Assembly: GCA_965197005.1 (NCBI GenBank)
Contig: OZ239982.1
Span: forward strand, 372,001-436,000
Direction: 5' to 3'
Length of the DNA stretch: 64,000 nt
Origin: G965197005 sp965197005
Lineage (GTDB): Bacteria; Pseudomonadota; Gammaproteobacteria; Pseudomonadales; Oceanobacteraceae
Numbering within the stretch: the stretch's first letter is position 1; each line of letters opens with the position of its first letter. Under the pieces are notes generated by a model. That model did not search any database. It saw only the letters and a program-made list of their open reading frames with translations, and was not told the DNA's origin. Shown here one piece after another: positions 54,501 to 63,919 of the stretch. The translations under genes were made by a program, and so were the position numbers.

Positions 54501-55654
54501 CAACCTTTGAGCGTTTGCAGCGCAGTCTTGATGGACAAAAAGTGAATGCAGCACCTAAATTGAAAAAAGGTGATGTTCTAACTGTTGATTATCTACAAGG
54601 TCTAAGTGAAGAAGAATGGTTTAAAATTCGTCCGCAAGCAGAAGAACTTGCCATTCAGCTAGAAAAAGCCGAAGCCCATTTGATTGAGCGTCAAGCCCAG
54701 TTAGATGAGCGTTTTGAAGATAAAAAACGCAAATTACAAACAGGTGATGATTTAGCACCAGGTGTACTAAAAATTGTAAAAGTATATTTGGCAATTAAGC
54801 GTAAGATACAGCCTGGAGATAAAATGGCAGGACGTCATGGTAACAAAGGGGTTATCTCTGCGATTATGCCAGTGGAAGATATGCCACATGATGAGCATGG
54901 CGAAGCAGTTGATATTGTTCTTAATCCTCTAGGTGTGCCCTCTCGTATGAACGTGGGACAAATTATGGAAACCCACTTAGGGCTTGCTGCAAAAGGATTG
55001 GGTCGCAAAATTGATGCACTTTTAGCGCAGCAACGTGAAATCATCAAACTCAGAGAGTTATTAAATGAGGTTTATAATGGTGACAACAGTTTGCGTAAAG
55101 AAACCTTTGATGACTTTAGTGATGAAGAAATCTTAACACTAGCGGGCAACTTAAAAGGAGGTGTGCCTATGGCAACCCCTGCTTTTGATGGTGCAGAAGA
55201 AGTGCAAATTAAGCGTATGCTTAAATTAGCAGGCTTGCCTGACTCAGGACAAATGACCCTATTTGACGGGCGCACAGGAGATGCATTCGATCGACCTGTA
55301 ACCGTTGGCTACATGTATATGCTTAAACTGAATCACTTAGTTGATGACAAAATGCATGCCCGTTCTACTGGTTCATACAGCCTAGTAACGCAACAGCCAC
55401 TAGGTGGTAAAGCACAATTTGGTGGACAACGCTTCGGAGAAATGGAAGTTTGGGCACTAGAAGCATACGGTGCTGCCTATACGCTACAAGAAATGCTCAC
55501 AGTGAAATCTGATGACGTAGCAGGGCGAACTAAAATGTATAAAAACATTGTTGATGGCGACCATCGTATGGAAGCGGGAATGCCAGAATCCTTTAACGTA
55601 CTTGTAAAAGAAGTCCGTTCATTGGGTATCAATATGGAACTGGAAAACGAATAA
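51581..55654 (+). CDS. rpoB: RNA polymerase beta subunit
   Basis: 1357 aa, collinear with the E. coli subunit. Seen: [17 protein letters not shown] start, the rifampicin region [24 protein letters not shown] in part, [36 protein letters not shown], and the C-terminal [22 protein letters not shown] in part. No inteins, splits or unusual insertions. GGGGA ribosome site 8 nt before ATG. rpoC follows after 52 bases. Confidence 0.99.
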   Translation: [1357 protein letters not shown]

Positions 55655-55662
55655 TGGCTAAT

Positions 55663-55679
55663 GCTGGAGTTTCTCCAGC
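55663..55679 (+). other. Small hairpin in the rpoB-rpoC gap
   Basis: GCTGGAG-TTT-CTCCAGC, a perfect 7-bp stem 8 bases after the rpoB stop with no U-tract. It may stabilise or tune the rpoB-rpoC message. An AAGAGGA ribosome site for rpoC follows. Confidence 0.5.
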
Positions 55680-55706
55680 GATGTCTCCAACAGGAGCAAG
55701 AGGATT

Positions 55707-58700
55707 ATGAAAGATTTAGTTAATTTTTTACGTAACCAAAATAGTGTGGACGAGTTTGACGCTATTCGCATAGGCTTAGCATCACCTGAAATGATTCGTT
55801 CATGGTCATTCGGTGAGGTTAAAAAGCCAGAAACCATCAATTATCGTACTTTTAAACCAGAGCGTGACGGGCTATTTTGTTCACGTATTTTTGGTCCAAT
55901 GAAAGATTATGAATGCTTATGTGGTAAATACAAACGCCTAAAACATCGTGGTGTTATCTGTGAGAAATGTGGTGTTGAAGTAACCCAATCAAAAGTACGT
56001 CGTGATCGTATGGGGCATATTGATTTAGCAGCACCCGTTGCACACATCTGGTTTTTAAAATCTTTGCCATCACGCATAGGTTTACTATTAGATATGACTC
56101 TGCGTGATATAGAAAGAGTACTTTACTACGAGAGCTTTGTGGTTACCGAACCTGGCATGACCACCTTAGAAAGCGGACAGCTACTTACAGATGAACAGTA
56201 TTATGAAGCCATCGAAGAATTTGGTGATGAATTTGAAGCGAAAATGGGTGCCGAAGCCGTACAAGAACTGCTTGGACATATTGACTTAGAAGAAGAGATT
56301 GCACACCTGCGTGAAGAAATTCCTGCAACCAACTCCGAAACTAAAATTAAAAAATACTCCAAACGTTTAAAACTGCTAGAGGCATTTCACAAGTCAGGCA
56401 ATAATCCACAATGGATGATTATGTCGGTACTTCCTGTATTACCACCTGATTTACGTCCTTTAGTACCACTTGATGGCGGTCGTTTTGCAACTTCTGATTT
56501 GAACGATTTATATCGTCGAGTGATTAATCGTAATAACCGCCTAAAAAGATTACTAGAATTAAATGCACCAGACATCATTGTACGCAACGAAAAACGTATG
56601 CTGCAAGAATCGGTTGATGCTTTGTTAGATAATGGACGTCGTGGACGTGCTATTACTGGTTCTAACAAACGACCACTTAAATCGCTTGCTGATATGATTA
56701 AAGGTAAGCAAGGTCGTTTTCGTCAAAACCTATTGGGTAAACGTGTAGATTATTCAGGGCGTTCCGTTATTACTGTTGGTCCTAAATTGCGCTTACACCA
56801 ATGCGGTTTGCCGAAAAAAATGGCATTAGAGCTATTTAAACCATTTATCTTTAGCAAACTTGAGCACCGTGGTTTGGCCACAACAATTAAAGCCGCTAAA
56901 AAAATGGTTGAACGAGAACAACCTGAAGTATGGGACATTCTCGCAGAAGTCATTCGTGAACATCCAGTGATGTTAAACCGTGCCCCAACACTTCACCGTT
57001 TAGGCATACAAGCGTTCGAACCCTCACTGATTGAAGGCAAAGCCATTCAATTGCACCCTCTAGTTTGTGCTGCCTATAACGCCGACTTTGACGGTGACCA
57101 AATGGCGGTACATGTACCTTTAACCATCGAAGCCCAGCTTGAAGCTCGTGCTTTAATGATGGCAACCAATAATGTACTCTCTCCTGCTAATGGAGAGCCG
57201 ATTATTGTTCCATCTCAAGACGTAGTTTTAGGACTATACTGGATGACCCGTGAGCGTATTAATGCCAAAGGCGAAGGTATGGTTTTTTCTAACCTAGCAG
57301 AAGTAAGCCGCGCTTACCAAAGCAAAGCCGTAGACTTACAAGCCAAAGTAAAAGTACGCATAGAAGAAACACTATTTGATAGCGAAGGGCATAAACAACA
57401 AGAAATAAAACTGGTCGATACCACCGTTGGTCGTGCTTTATTATTTCAGATTGTACCAGACGGACTTGAATTTGCGCTGATTAACCAAGCCATGAAGAAA
57501 AAAGCCATTTCACAACTAATTAATGCAGCTTATCGCCGTGTTGGTTTAAAAGAAACGGTTATTTTTGCCGATAAAATCATGTATACGGGCTTTGAATATG
57601 CCACCCGTTCAGGCTCTTCTATTGGTGTAAATGACTTTGAAATTCCCGAAGCTAAAAGTGAGATTATTGCCAACGCCGATGCAGAAGTAAAAGAAATTGA
57701 AAGTCAATTTGCTTCAGGGTTGGTCACTCATGGTGAAAAATACAACAAAGTAATTGATATTTGGTCACGAGCCAATGAATTAGTTGCTAAAGCCATGATG
57801 GATAACCTAGGTAAAGAAACAGTTAAAAATCGTGATGGCGAAGATGAAGAGCAAGATTCATTTAACTCCGTATACATGATGGCGGACTCAGGCGCACGTG
57901 GTAGTCCTGCACAAATTCGTCAGTTGGCAGGTATGCGTGGTTTGATGGCAAAACCCGATGGTTCGATTATCGAAACCCCAATTGTTGCCAACTTCCGAGA
58001 AGGTCTAAACGTACTGCAATACTTTACGTCCACCCACGGTGCTCGTAAAGGTTTGGCAGATACCGCACTTAAAACCGCAAACTCAGGGTATTTAACCCGT
58101 CGCTTAGTTGATGTTGCCCAAGACTTAGTGGTAACAGAAGATGACTGTGGCACAGATGACGGCTTAATGATGGCACCTTTAATTGAAGGTGGCGATGTGG
58201 TTGTTGGCTTAGGTGACCGTATTTTAGGTCGTGTTGCAGCGACAGATATTATTCACCCAAGCACAGAAAAATTAGTGATGCCAGCAGGTACATTAATAGA
58301 TGAAACATGGGTAAAAGCAGCAGAAGATGAAGGGATTGACGAAGTTAAAGTTCGTTCTGCTATTACCTGTAAATCACGTCATGGTATATGTGCTAAATGC
58401 TATGGTCGCGACCTTGGACGAGGACATAAGGTTAACGTAGGTGAAGCTGTTGGTGTGATTGCCGCACAATCTATTGGCGAACCAGGTACTCAGCTTACCA
58501 TGCGTACTTTCCACATTGGTGGTGCTGCATCTCGTTCCTCTGCTGCCGATAGTGTACAAGTTAAAAACTCAGGTCAAATACGTTTACAAAACGTTAAAAC
58601 CATTACCCGAGACTCTGGCGAGTTAGTTGCCGTCTCACGTTCAGGCTCTATTGCCTTAGCAGATGAGCATGGTCGTGAGCGAGAGCTCTATAAATTGCCT

Positions 58701-59924
58701 TATGGTGCATTTATCAGTGTTCGTGACGGAGACAGCGTAGAGGCAGGACAAAAAGTTGCCACTTGGGATCCGCATACTCACCCAATTGTGACAGAAGTTG
58801 CAGGTAAAATTGAATATGTTGGCATGGAAGAAGGGATTACCATTAATCGTCAAACAGACGAACTAACAGGCTTATCTAATATTGAAATTATTGATCCTGC
58901 CGCACGTCCTGCAGCAGGTAAAGATATTCGACCAATGATTAAATTGGTAGATAAAAAAGGCGAAGACATATTTATGCCTGGTACCAATGTACCTGCCCAA
59001 TATATGCTCCCTGCTAATGCGCTGGTCAATCCAGAAAACGGAGCAGAGGTGTCTGTAGGTGATATTATTGCTCGTATTCCGCAAGAAACCTCAGGTAACA
59101 AAGACATTACCGGTGGTCTACCAAGGGTTGCTGATTTATTTGAAGCACGCAAACCGAAAGAACCAGCAATTTTGGCAGAAATATCAGGTGCTGTTAGCTT
59201 TGGTAAAGAAACCAAAGGGAAAAAACGCTTGGTCATTACCCCTAAAGACGGTAGCGAACCGTATGAAGAACTCATTCATAAATGGCGTCAGCTAAACGTA
59301 TTTGAAGGCGAACAGGTAGAAAAAGGGGAAGTCATCTCTGATGGACCACCTAACCCGCATGATATTTTACGTTTGCTTGGGGTAGGCGCACTTGCCATGT
59401 ACATCACCAACGAAGTGCAAGAAGTGTATCGCTTACAAGGTGTGAAAATTGACGACAAACACATTGAAGTCATTGTTCGTCAAATGCTTAGAAAAGTGCA
59501 GATTGCAGAAACAGGAGACAGTGAGTTTATTCCTGGCGATCAAGTTGATTTTGGCGCCTTTGTTGAAACCAACGAGTTGCTTGTCTCTCAAGAACGTGTT
59601 TCCGCAAAAGGCGAACGCATACTACTAGGTATTACTAAGGCATCATTGGCAACGGAATCCTTTATCTCAGCGGCCTCTTTCCAAGAGACAACGAGAGTAC
59701 TGACAGAAGGTGCTGTTACTGGTAAAAAAGACAGTCTGCGAGGATTAAAAGAAAACGTCGTTGTGGGACGTTTAATTCCTGCAGGAACTGGATTGGCTTA
59801 TCATGCTGACCGTAAGCAAAAGCGTAAGCAAAAACATCTAGATACTCATGCCCCTGTTGAAAATATGGGACTGTCTGCAGATGAAATGGAAGCCAAATTT
59901 AATGAGGCTTTCAGCGATAAATAA
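55707..59924 (+). CDS. rpoC: RNA polymerase beta-prime subunit
   Basis: 1405 aa. Seen: N-terminal zinc site CLCGKYKRLKHRGVICEKCG in order, LLGKRVDYSGRSVI, the catalytic Mg loop NADFDGDQMAVH, the trigger loop/bridge helix region RGLMAKPDGSIIETPI in part, the second zinc site CKSRHGICAKCYG, and GEPGTQLTMRTFHIGGAAS in part. Normal architecture. It ends the operon at a strong terminator instead of continuing to rpsL. Confidence 0.99.
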   Translation: MKDLVNFLRNQNSVDEFDAIRIGLASPEMIRSWSFGEVKKPETINYRTFKPERDGLFCSRIFGPMKDYECLCGKYKRLKHRGVICEKCGVEVTQSKVRRDRMGHIDLAAPVAHIWFLKSLPSRIGLLLDMTLRDIERVLYYESFVVTEPGMTTLESGQLLTDEQYYEAIEEFGDEFEAKMGAEAVQELLGHIDLEEEIAHLREEIPATNSETKIKKYSKRLKLLEAFHKSGNNPQWMIMSVLPVLPPDLRPLVPLDGGRFATSDLNDLYRRVINRNNRLKRLLELNAPDIIVRNEKRMLQESVDALLDNGRRGRAITGSNKRPLKSLADMIKGKQGRFRQNLLGKRVDYSGRSVITVGPKLRLHQCGLPKKMALELFKPFIFSKLEHRGLATTIKAAKKMVEREQPEVWDILAEVIREHPVMLNRAPTLHRLGIQAFEPSLIEGKAIQLHPLVCAAYNADFDGDQMAVHVPLTIEAQLEARALMMATNNVLSPANGEPIIVPSQDVVLGLYWMTRERINAKGEGMVFSNLAEVSRAYQSKAVDLQAKVKVRIEETLFDSEGHKQQEIKLVDTTVGRALLFQIVPDGLEFALINQAMKKKAISQLINAAYRRVGLKETVIFADKIMYTGFEYATRSGSSIGVNDFEIPEAKSEIIANADAEVKEIESQFASGLVTHGEKYNKVIDIWSRANELVAKAMMDNLGKETVKNRDGEDEEQDSFNSVYMMADSGARGSPAQIRQLAGMRGLMAKPDGSIIETPIVANFREGLNVLQYFTSTHGARKGLADTALKTANSGYLTRRLVDVAQDLVVTEDDCGTDDGLMMAPLIEGGDVVVGLGDRILGRVAATDIIHPSTEKLVMPAGTLIDETWVKAAEDEGIDEVKVRSAITCKSRHGICAKCYGRDLGRGHKVNVGEAVGVIAAQSIGEPGTQLTMRTFHIGGAASRSSAADSVQVKNSGQIRLQNVKTITRDSGELVAVSRSGSIALADEHGRERELYKLPYGAFISVRDGDSVEAGQKVATWDPHTHPIVTEVAGKIEYVGMEEGITINRQTDELTGLSNIEIIDPAARPAAGKDIRPMIKLVDKKGEDIFMPGTNVPAQYMLPANALVNPENGAEVSVGDIIARIPQETSGNKDITGGLPRVADLFEARKPKEPAILAEISGAVSFGKETKGKKRLVITPKDGSEPYEELIHKWRQLNVFEGEQVEKGEVISDGPPNPHDILRLLGVGALAMYITNEVQEVYRLQGVKIDDKHIEVIVRQMLRKVQIAETGDSEFIPGDQVDFGAFVETNELLVSQERVSAKGERILLGITKASLATESFISAASFQETTRVLTEGAVTGKKDSLRGLKENVVVGRLIPAGTGLAYHADRKQKRKQKHLDTHAPVENMGLSADEMEAKFNEAFSDK

Positions 59925-59970
59925 GCACCTAGCCAAACAATAAGGCATAAATTAAGTGCCCTTTCATTTA

Positions 59971-59998
59971 AAATCCCACGTTAACGTGGGATTTTTTT
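59971..59998 (+). terminator. Rho-independent terminator after rpoC
   Basis: Near-perfect palindrome ATCCCACGTTAACGTGGGAT (59973-59992) extended by flanking AAA/TTT, followed by a run of T residues to 59998. It lies 47 bases after the rpoC stop and works mainly on the + strand. Confidence 0.93.
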
Positions 59999-60072
59999 AT
60001 GACATTTTTTTACAAATAATAGCAAAAAATCCCGAGCCATGCTTAAAGACATACCCAAATAAGATAAAAAAC

Positions 60073-60379
60073 ATGAACAAAGAAACATTTATTCCTTTTG
60101 ATGCGGTAGAATATCTACCTAACCAACCCACAAGACATACCGCTTTACTTGCAAATATCTCTTGAAGAAAACGGCATCAAAGGGCTGCAACGTGCGCTAG
60201 GCACAATTGCCAGAGCCAAAGGCATGACTGCTTTAGCAAAAGAAACAGGGCTAGGCTGCCAAAATTTATATAAAGCCTTATCAGATGAAGCCAATCCCAA
60301 CTTTGAAAGCGTAAATAAAATTATAAAAGCACTGGGCTGCAAGTTAATAGTGGTACAAGAAAACCAAAGTACGCTTTAA
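60073..60379 (+). pseudogene. Frameshifted antitoxin (HigA-like addiction-module antidote)
   Basis: Reads FDAVEYL in the first frame from ATG 60073, then needs a shift to the +1 frame, which continues TNPQDIPLYLQISLEENG, GTIARAKGMTALAKETGLG, KALSDEANPNFES, IIKALGC. Together these form the whole helix-turn-helix antidote protein of the family usually paired with a RelE/HigB-like toxin. The break coincides with CTACCTAACC at 60115-60124, consistent with a 4-bp insertion (CCTA). No toxin frame is beside it. As it stands the first frame stops at 60165. Confidence 0.8.
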
Positions 60380-60559
60380 GCGCACCCAATATGCAATCAA
60401 GAAACATAAAATTAATATGTATTTTAAATTATGGCTTGTCATAACAGTTTGAAAATATTAATAAAAACCAAATAGGCTGTATTGGTTTTTTATAATTAAC
60501 TTTGTTAATATGAATAATTGATGATATTTTTATTATAAAAGCGTTTAATAATAAGAAAG

Positions 60560-60662
60560 CGGATAAAAGCTACCCTGCCGTAGCAGGGTAATCAATTTTG
60601 TGTTCTAAAACTTGTTAACAGATAGAACACGTTTCCTAAGATGCTAAGTGACCGTCGTCACA
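60560..60662 (-). ncRNA. Candidate small RNA divergent from cas9 (possible tracrRNA)
   Basis: A minus-strand promoter (60669-60696) would start a transcript near 60662 that folds through GTGAC/GTCAC and GTGTTCTA/TAGAACAC and ends at TACCCTGC-TACG-GCAGGGTA followed by GCTTTTA, a terminator-like end at about 60560. Size about 100 nt. tracrRNAs of type II-C loci often lie beside cas9, but without the CRISPR repeat I cannot find an anti-repeat, so the assignment is tentative. A + strand RNA using the same hairpins is also possible. Confidence 0.3.
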
Positions 60663-60668
60663 GCATCT

Positions 60669-60696
60669 AGATTAACAATTAAAAATAAATTGTCAA
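60669..60696 (-). promoter_or_regulatory. Minus-strand sigma70-like promoter upstream of cas9
   Basis: TTGACA (60691-60696), 16-bp AT-rich spacer, TAATCT (60669-60674; the conserved T, A and final T are present). It points away from cas9 into the hairpin cluster. Confidence 0.4.
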
Positions 60697-60716
60697 TAAC
60701 AATTAGAGGTTTCAAC

Positions 60717-63700
60717 ATGAAAGATTATCTATTAGCTCTCGATTTAGGTACATCATCTGTCGGCTATGTTGTATTTTTATTAGATGATAAACAAGAGCCC
60801 AAAGGGGTAATTGATTTGGGTGTGCGAGTTTTTCCAGATGGACGAGAGCCTAAAACAGGTATTCCATTAGCGGTTGCAAGAAGAGAAGCACGAGGTACTA
60901 GACGCACAAGAGACAGAGGGCAAAACCGAATACGGCGTTTAGTAAGTGAGCTTATTCAATGCCAGTTGTTACCTGCTGACGATGAAGAAAGAAAGTTAAT
61001 ATTTCAATCTGTTTGTCCTTACCAAGCACGCGCTAATGCTGCAAATGAACAGGTTGAGCCATATATCCTTGGTCGAGCACTGTTTCATCTTGGCAGGCGT
61101 AGAGGGTTTAAATCAAATCGTTTATCTGACACAGCAGAAGAAACAGAATACAAACAAAAAATAAGTGCGCTGCAGAAATGCTTAAACCAACAAACACTTG
61201 GGCAATACTTATACGCTAAATTACAAGAAAATCATTCGCTTGCTAAAAATAGCACCCCTCTTAAACAAAAACCGGTTCGTTTTCGTAATGGCGAAACTGA
61301 GTTTTATGCAGACCGAGCTATGTATCAATCTGAGTTTAATCAAATTAAAGCCACACAAGATAACAAACTGCTTACTAATGAACAGTGGGATATGCTAGAA
61401 GAAACAATTTTTTTTCAATACCCTCTTAAACCTGTAGCCAGAGGCAAGTGTCGATTTTTCCCTGAAGAAACCAGAGCGCATATTGCCTTACCGATCAGTC
61501 ATGAGTATCGGATTTTACAAGAAGTAAATAACCTTAAATATGTGTCGCAGGGGGTTGAGTTTGAACTACAAGAAAGGCAAAAAAAAGCCATATATCACAC
61601 CCTAAAAAAACAAAAAACACTTGCATTTACCGCTATTAAAAAATTAAAAGATGAACATAAAACCCCTTATTTTCCATCTGATGCAGAATTTAACTTAGAT
61701 ATTGACAGCAGAGCAAATAAACTTCTAGGCAACGAAACACTTATTGATATTAGAAAGCCAGAATTGTTAGGTAAATTAGCCGACACAATGGGAAGCGATG
61801 CGCTCAATGATTTTTTAGAATACCTTATTGAACCTAAAAAAGAAGTTGCTGGAAAAGAAGTTATTATTTCTGATACGGAACTGGTTGATTATATAAAAAG
61901 CCAGCAACCATCATTGTCGGAACAGCAAATATCTAACATAGCAGGTTATAAGTTTAAACGTGGTACTGCTGGTGTTTCACGTAAGTTTATGCAAAAAATT
62001 AACGCCATTATGCTAGAGAAAGGCTGTATTTACAGTGATGCCGTCACACAGATTACAGACGACAATAATCAACCCTTACATCATAGTCATTTTGTTCTAA
62101 ATGAGCTTATGCCCGAATTGCCGTACTATGGCGAAGCGATGCCTGAATCTGTTTGGGGAGAACAACCTGAAGCAGATAAGAACAAACTACCAGATCAAAG
62201 AGATAATAGTGCTTATGAATACGGAAAAATAGCCAATCCAAGCGTACATATAGCACTTAATCAATTACGGGTAGTTGTAAATAGAATTATCAAAAAACAA
62301 GGCGGTGCGCCACAAAAAATTCATATAGAACTCACACGAGATTTAAAAAACTCTAAAAAAGCAAGAGATGAAATTGCCAAGAAAAATGCAGCAAATAAAA
62401 AGAATAACGACAGAATAAGAAAAAAACTGGCTGAAGAATTTAATATTGATAGACCAAGTCGTGAAGATATCCAGAAAATAAAACTATGGGAAGAGCTTGA
62501 CGACCACTATTGTATTTTTACAGAACAGAAAATCTCGGCTCATCAACTATTTAGTGAAGTAGACATTGAACATATCGTGCCTTTCAGTCGTTGTCGAGAT
62601 GATAGTATAAATAATAAAACCCTTGCCTTTAAAGCAGGCAATCAAGAAAAAGCCAACCGAACCCCCTTTGAAGCATTTGCTAATGATACAGCACGATATT
62701 CAGTAATGATGAAACGGGCACTAAAAAGTTTTGGTCAGGGAGCTAAATACGAACGCTTTAAAGAAGGGGCTTTTGAGAAATTTTACGGTGGCGATCAAGG
62801 AGATATGATTGCTCGGCAAATCAACGATACCAAATATTTAAGTAAAAAAGCCAAGCAGTATTTATCCTGTATTTGCGATGTAAAAAACATCGTGTCAGTC
62901 AATGGTCAGATTACCGCTATCTTGCGTGATGTTTGGCAGTTAAATAATTATAAAAATAGAGCAGAAGGCAACTATAGAGAAGATCACCGCCACCATATTG
63001 TTGATGCCTTTGTGGTTGGCTTAACTTCACGCTCTTTAATTCAGCGTATTAATACTATTAATTCAAAAGATAACAGACATATCAATAACATGTATCAGTT
63101 GCTTAAAGACCGATTGGGTAAGCAAAGTAATATACCCACCTTAAAGCAAGAATTAATGACGCAGCTTCAAGATGTGATTGCCTCATATAAGCCTGACCGT
63201 AGTAACTACGGCTCTATGTGCAACGATACAGCATACGCTATCGTTGAGCTTGAAGGTCAGCAGTACGGTATTACCAGAAAAGCTACAAGTTCATTAACTT
63301 ACTCTGAGATTTTTCATATCAGAGATGAGCACCTCAAAACTCAATTACTTAACTTTATAACCAACAATCAAGGAGCAAATGATAGCAAGGAGCTAAAAAA
63401 GATACTGACTGAAAAACAACTTAAAAATAACTTGACTAATTTTGCAGATAAAACAGGGATAAAAAAACTGCGTATTTTGGTTCTTAATCAAAGCATTAAA
63501 CAAGTTGCAAGTGCACCCTACAAAGGCTATGCACTCAATTCATATGCATATTGTGATGTTTGGCAAATACCTAAGAAAAAAGACAAAAAAACGGGCAATT
63601 ATACTTATAAGTATCAAGGCGTTTTTGTGCCCTATGCTGAAGTGAATGAATTTAAAAACACACCGAAAAGACCGACTGATAAAAATGGCAAATCACATCC

Positions 63701-63917
63701 TGCCGCCAAACGACTCATGCGGCTTTATAAAGATGATAATATTGATTTAATTGATAAAAGCACTGGCGAAGTCATAGTAAAAAGAATTGCAGGATTCAGT
63801 GCTTTTGAAAATAAACTTGATATTCGTGATAACTTAAAAGCAATAAATGATGGTCAGAATTTTAAATCTATTAATACAATATTTGATAAGTGCTTAGTAA
63901 AGAAAAGGAAAAACTAG
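60717..63917 (+). CDS. cas9: Type II-C CRISPR-associated endonuclease Cas9
   Basis: A 1066-aa RNA-guided nuclease. Seen: RuvC-I with Asp9 (LALDLGTSSVG), arginine-rich bridge helix about 51-80, GRALFHLGRRRGF recognition-lobe motif, RuvC-II with Glu538 (IHIELTRDL), HNH with His619 (DIEHIVPFSR) and NQEKANRTPFEAF, RuvC-III with His760/Asp763 (HRHHIVDAF), then a PAM-interacting C-terminus. All catalytic residues are present. Compact size, the GVRVFPDGREPK signature and direct coupling to cas1 point to subtype II-C of the proteobacterial kind. ATG 60717 has AGAGG 7 nt upstream; the frame extends to 60648 through a hairpin and was not used. Confidence 0.97.
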   Translation: MKDYLLALDLGTSSVGYVVFLLDDKQEPKGVIDLGVRVFPDGREPKTGIPLAVARREARGTRRTRDRGQNRIRRLVSELIQCQLLPADDEERKLIFQSVCPYQARANAANEQVEPYILGRALFHLGRRRGFKSNRLSDTAEETEYKQKISALQKCLNQQTLGQYLYAKLQENHSLAKNSTPLKQKPVRFRNGETEFYADRAMYQSEFNQIKATQDNKLLTNEQWDMLEETIFFQYPLKPVARGKCRFFPEETRAHIALPISHEYRILQEVNNLKYVSQGVEFELQERQKKAIYHTLKKQKTLAFTAIKKLKDEHKTPYFPSDAEFNLDIDSRANKLLGNETLIDIRKPELLGKLADTMGSDALNDFLEYLIEPKKEVAGKEVIISDTELVDYIKSQQPSLSEQQISNIAGYKFKRGTAGVSRKFMQKINAIMLEKGCIYSDAVTQITDDNNQPLHHSHFVLNELMPELPYYGEAMPESVWGEQPEADKNKLPDQRDNSAYEYGKIANPSVHIALNQLRVVVNRIIKKQGGAPQKIHIELTRDLKNSKKARDEIAKKNAANKKNNDRIRKKLAEEFNIDRPSREDIQKIKLWEELDDHYCIFTEQKISAHQLFSEVDIEHIVPFSRCRDDSINNKTLAFKAGNQEKANRTPFEAFANDTARYSVMMKRALKSFGQGAKYERFKEGAFEKFYGGDQGDMIARQINDTKYLSKKAKQYLSCICDVKNIVSVNGQITAILRDVWQLNNYKNRAEGNYREDHRHHIVDAFVVGLTSRSLIQRINTINSKDNRHINNMYQLLKDRLGKQSNIPTLKQELMTQLQDVIASYKPDRSNYGSMCNDTAYAIVELEGQQYGITRKATSSLTYSEIFHIRDEHLKTQLLNFITNNQGANDSKELKKILTEKQLKNNLTNFADKTGIKKLRILVLNQSIKQVASAPYKGYALNSYAYCDVWQIPKKKDKKTGNYTYKYQGVFVPYAEVNEFKNTPKRPTDKNGKSHPAAKRLMRLYKDDNIDLIDKSTGEVIVKRIAGFSAFENKLDIRDNLKAINDGQNFKSINTIFDKCLVKKRKN

Positions 63918-63919
63918 CT

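Larger units (their letters stand above)
60380..60716. other. 337-base non-coding region upstream of cas9 with three hairpins
   Basis: No gene. Three inverted repeats in a row: TACCCTGC/GCAGGGTA (60571-60578, 60583-60590), GTGTTCTA/TAGAACAC (60600-60607, 60623-60630, enclosing TGTTAACA), and AGATGCT-aa-GTGAC / GTCAC-AGCATCT (60639-60668). The left part (60380-60540) is very AT-rich. No CRISPR-like direct repeat is visible. An AGAGG ribosome site for cas9 is at 60705-60709. Confidence 0.7.

Noticed and set aside
60073..60379. Programmed frameshift in the antitoxin gene
   Set aside because: No slippery heptamer or stimulating structure is at the break; an insertion of CCTA explains it more simply.
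60648..60716. Upstream extension of Cas9 to 60648
   Set aside because: The extra 23 residues run through a hairpin and lack homology; ATG 60717 has a good ribosome site and gives the family start.
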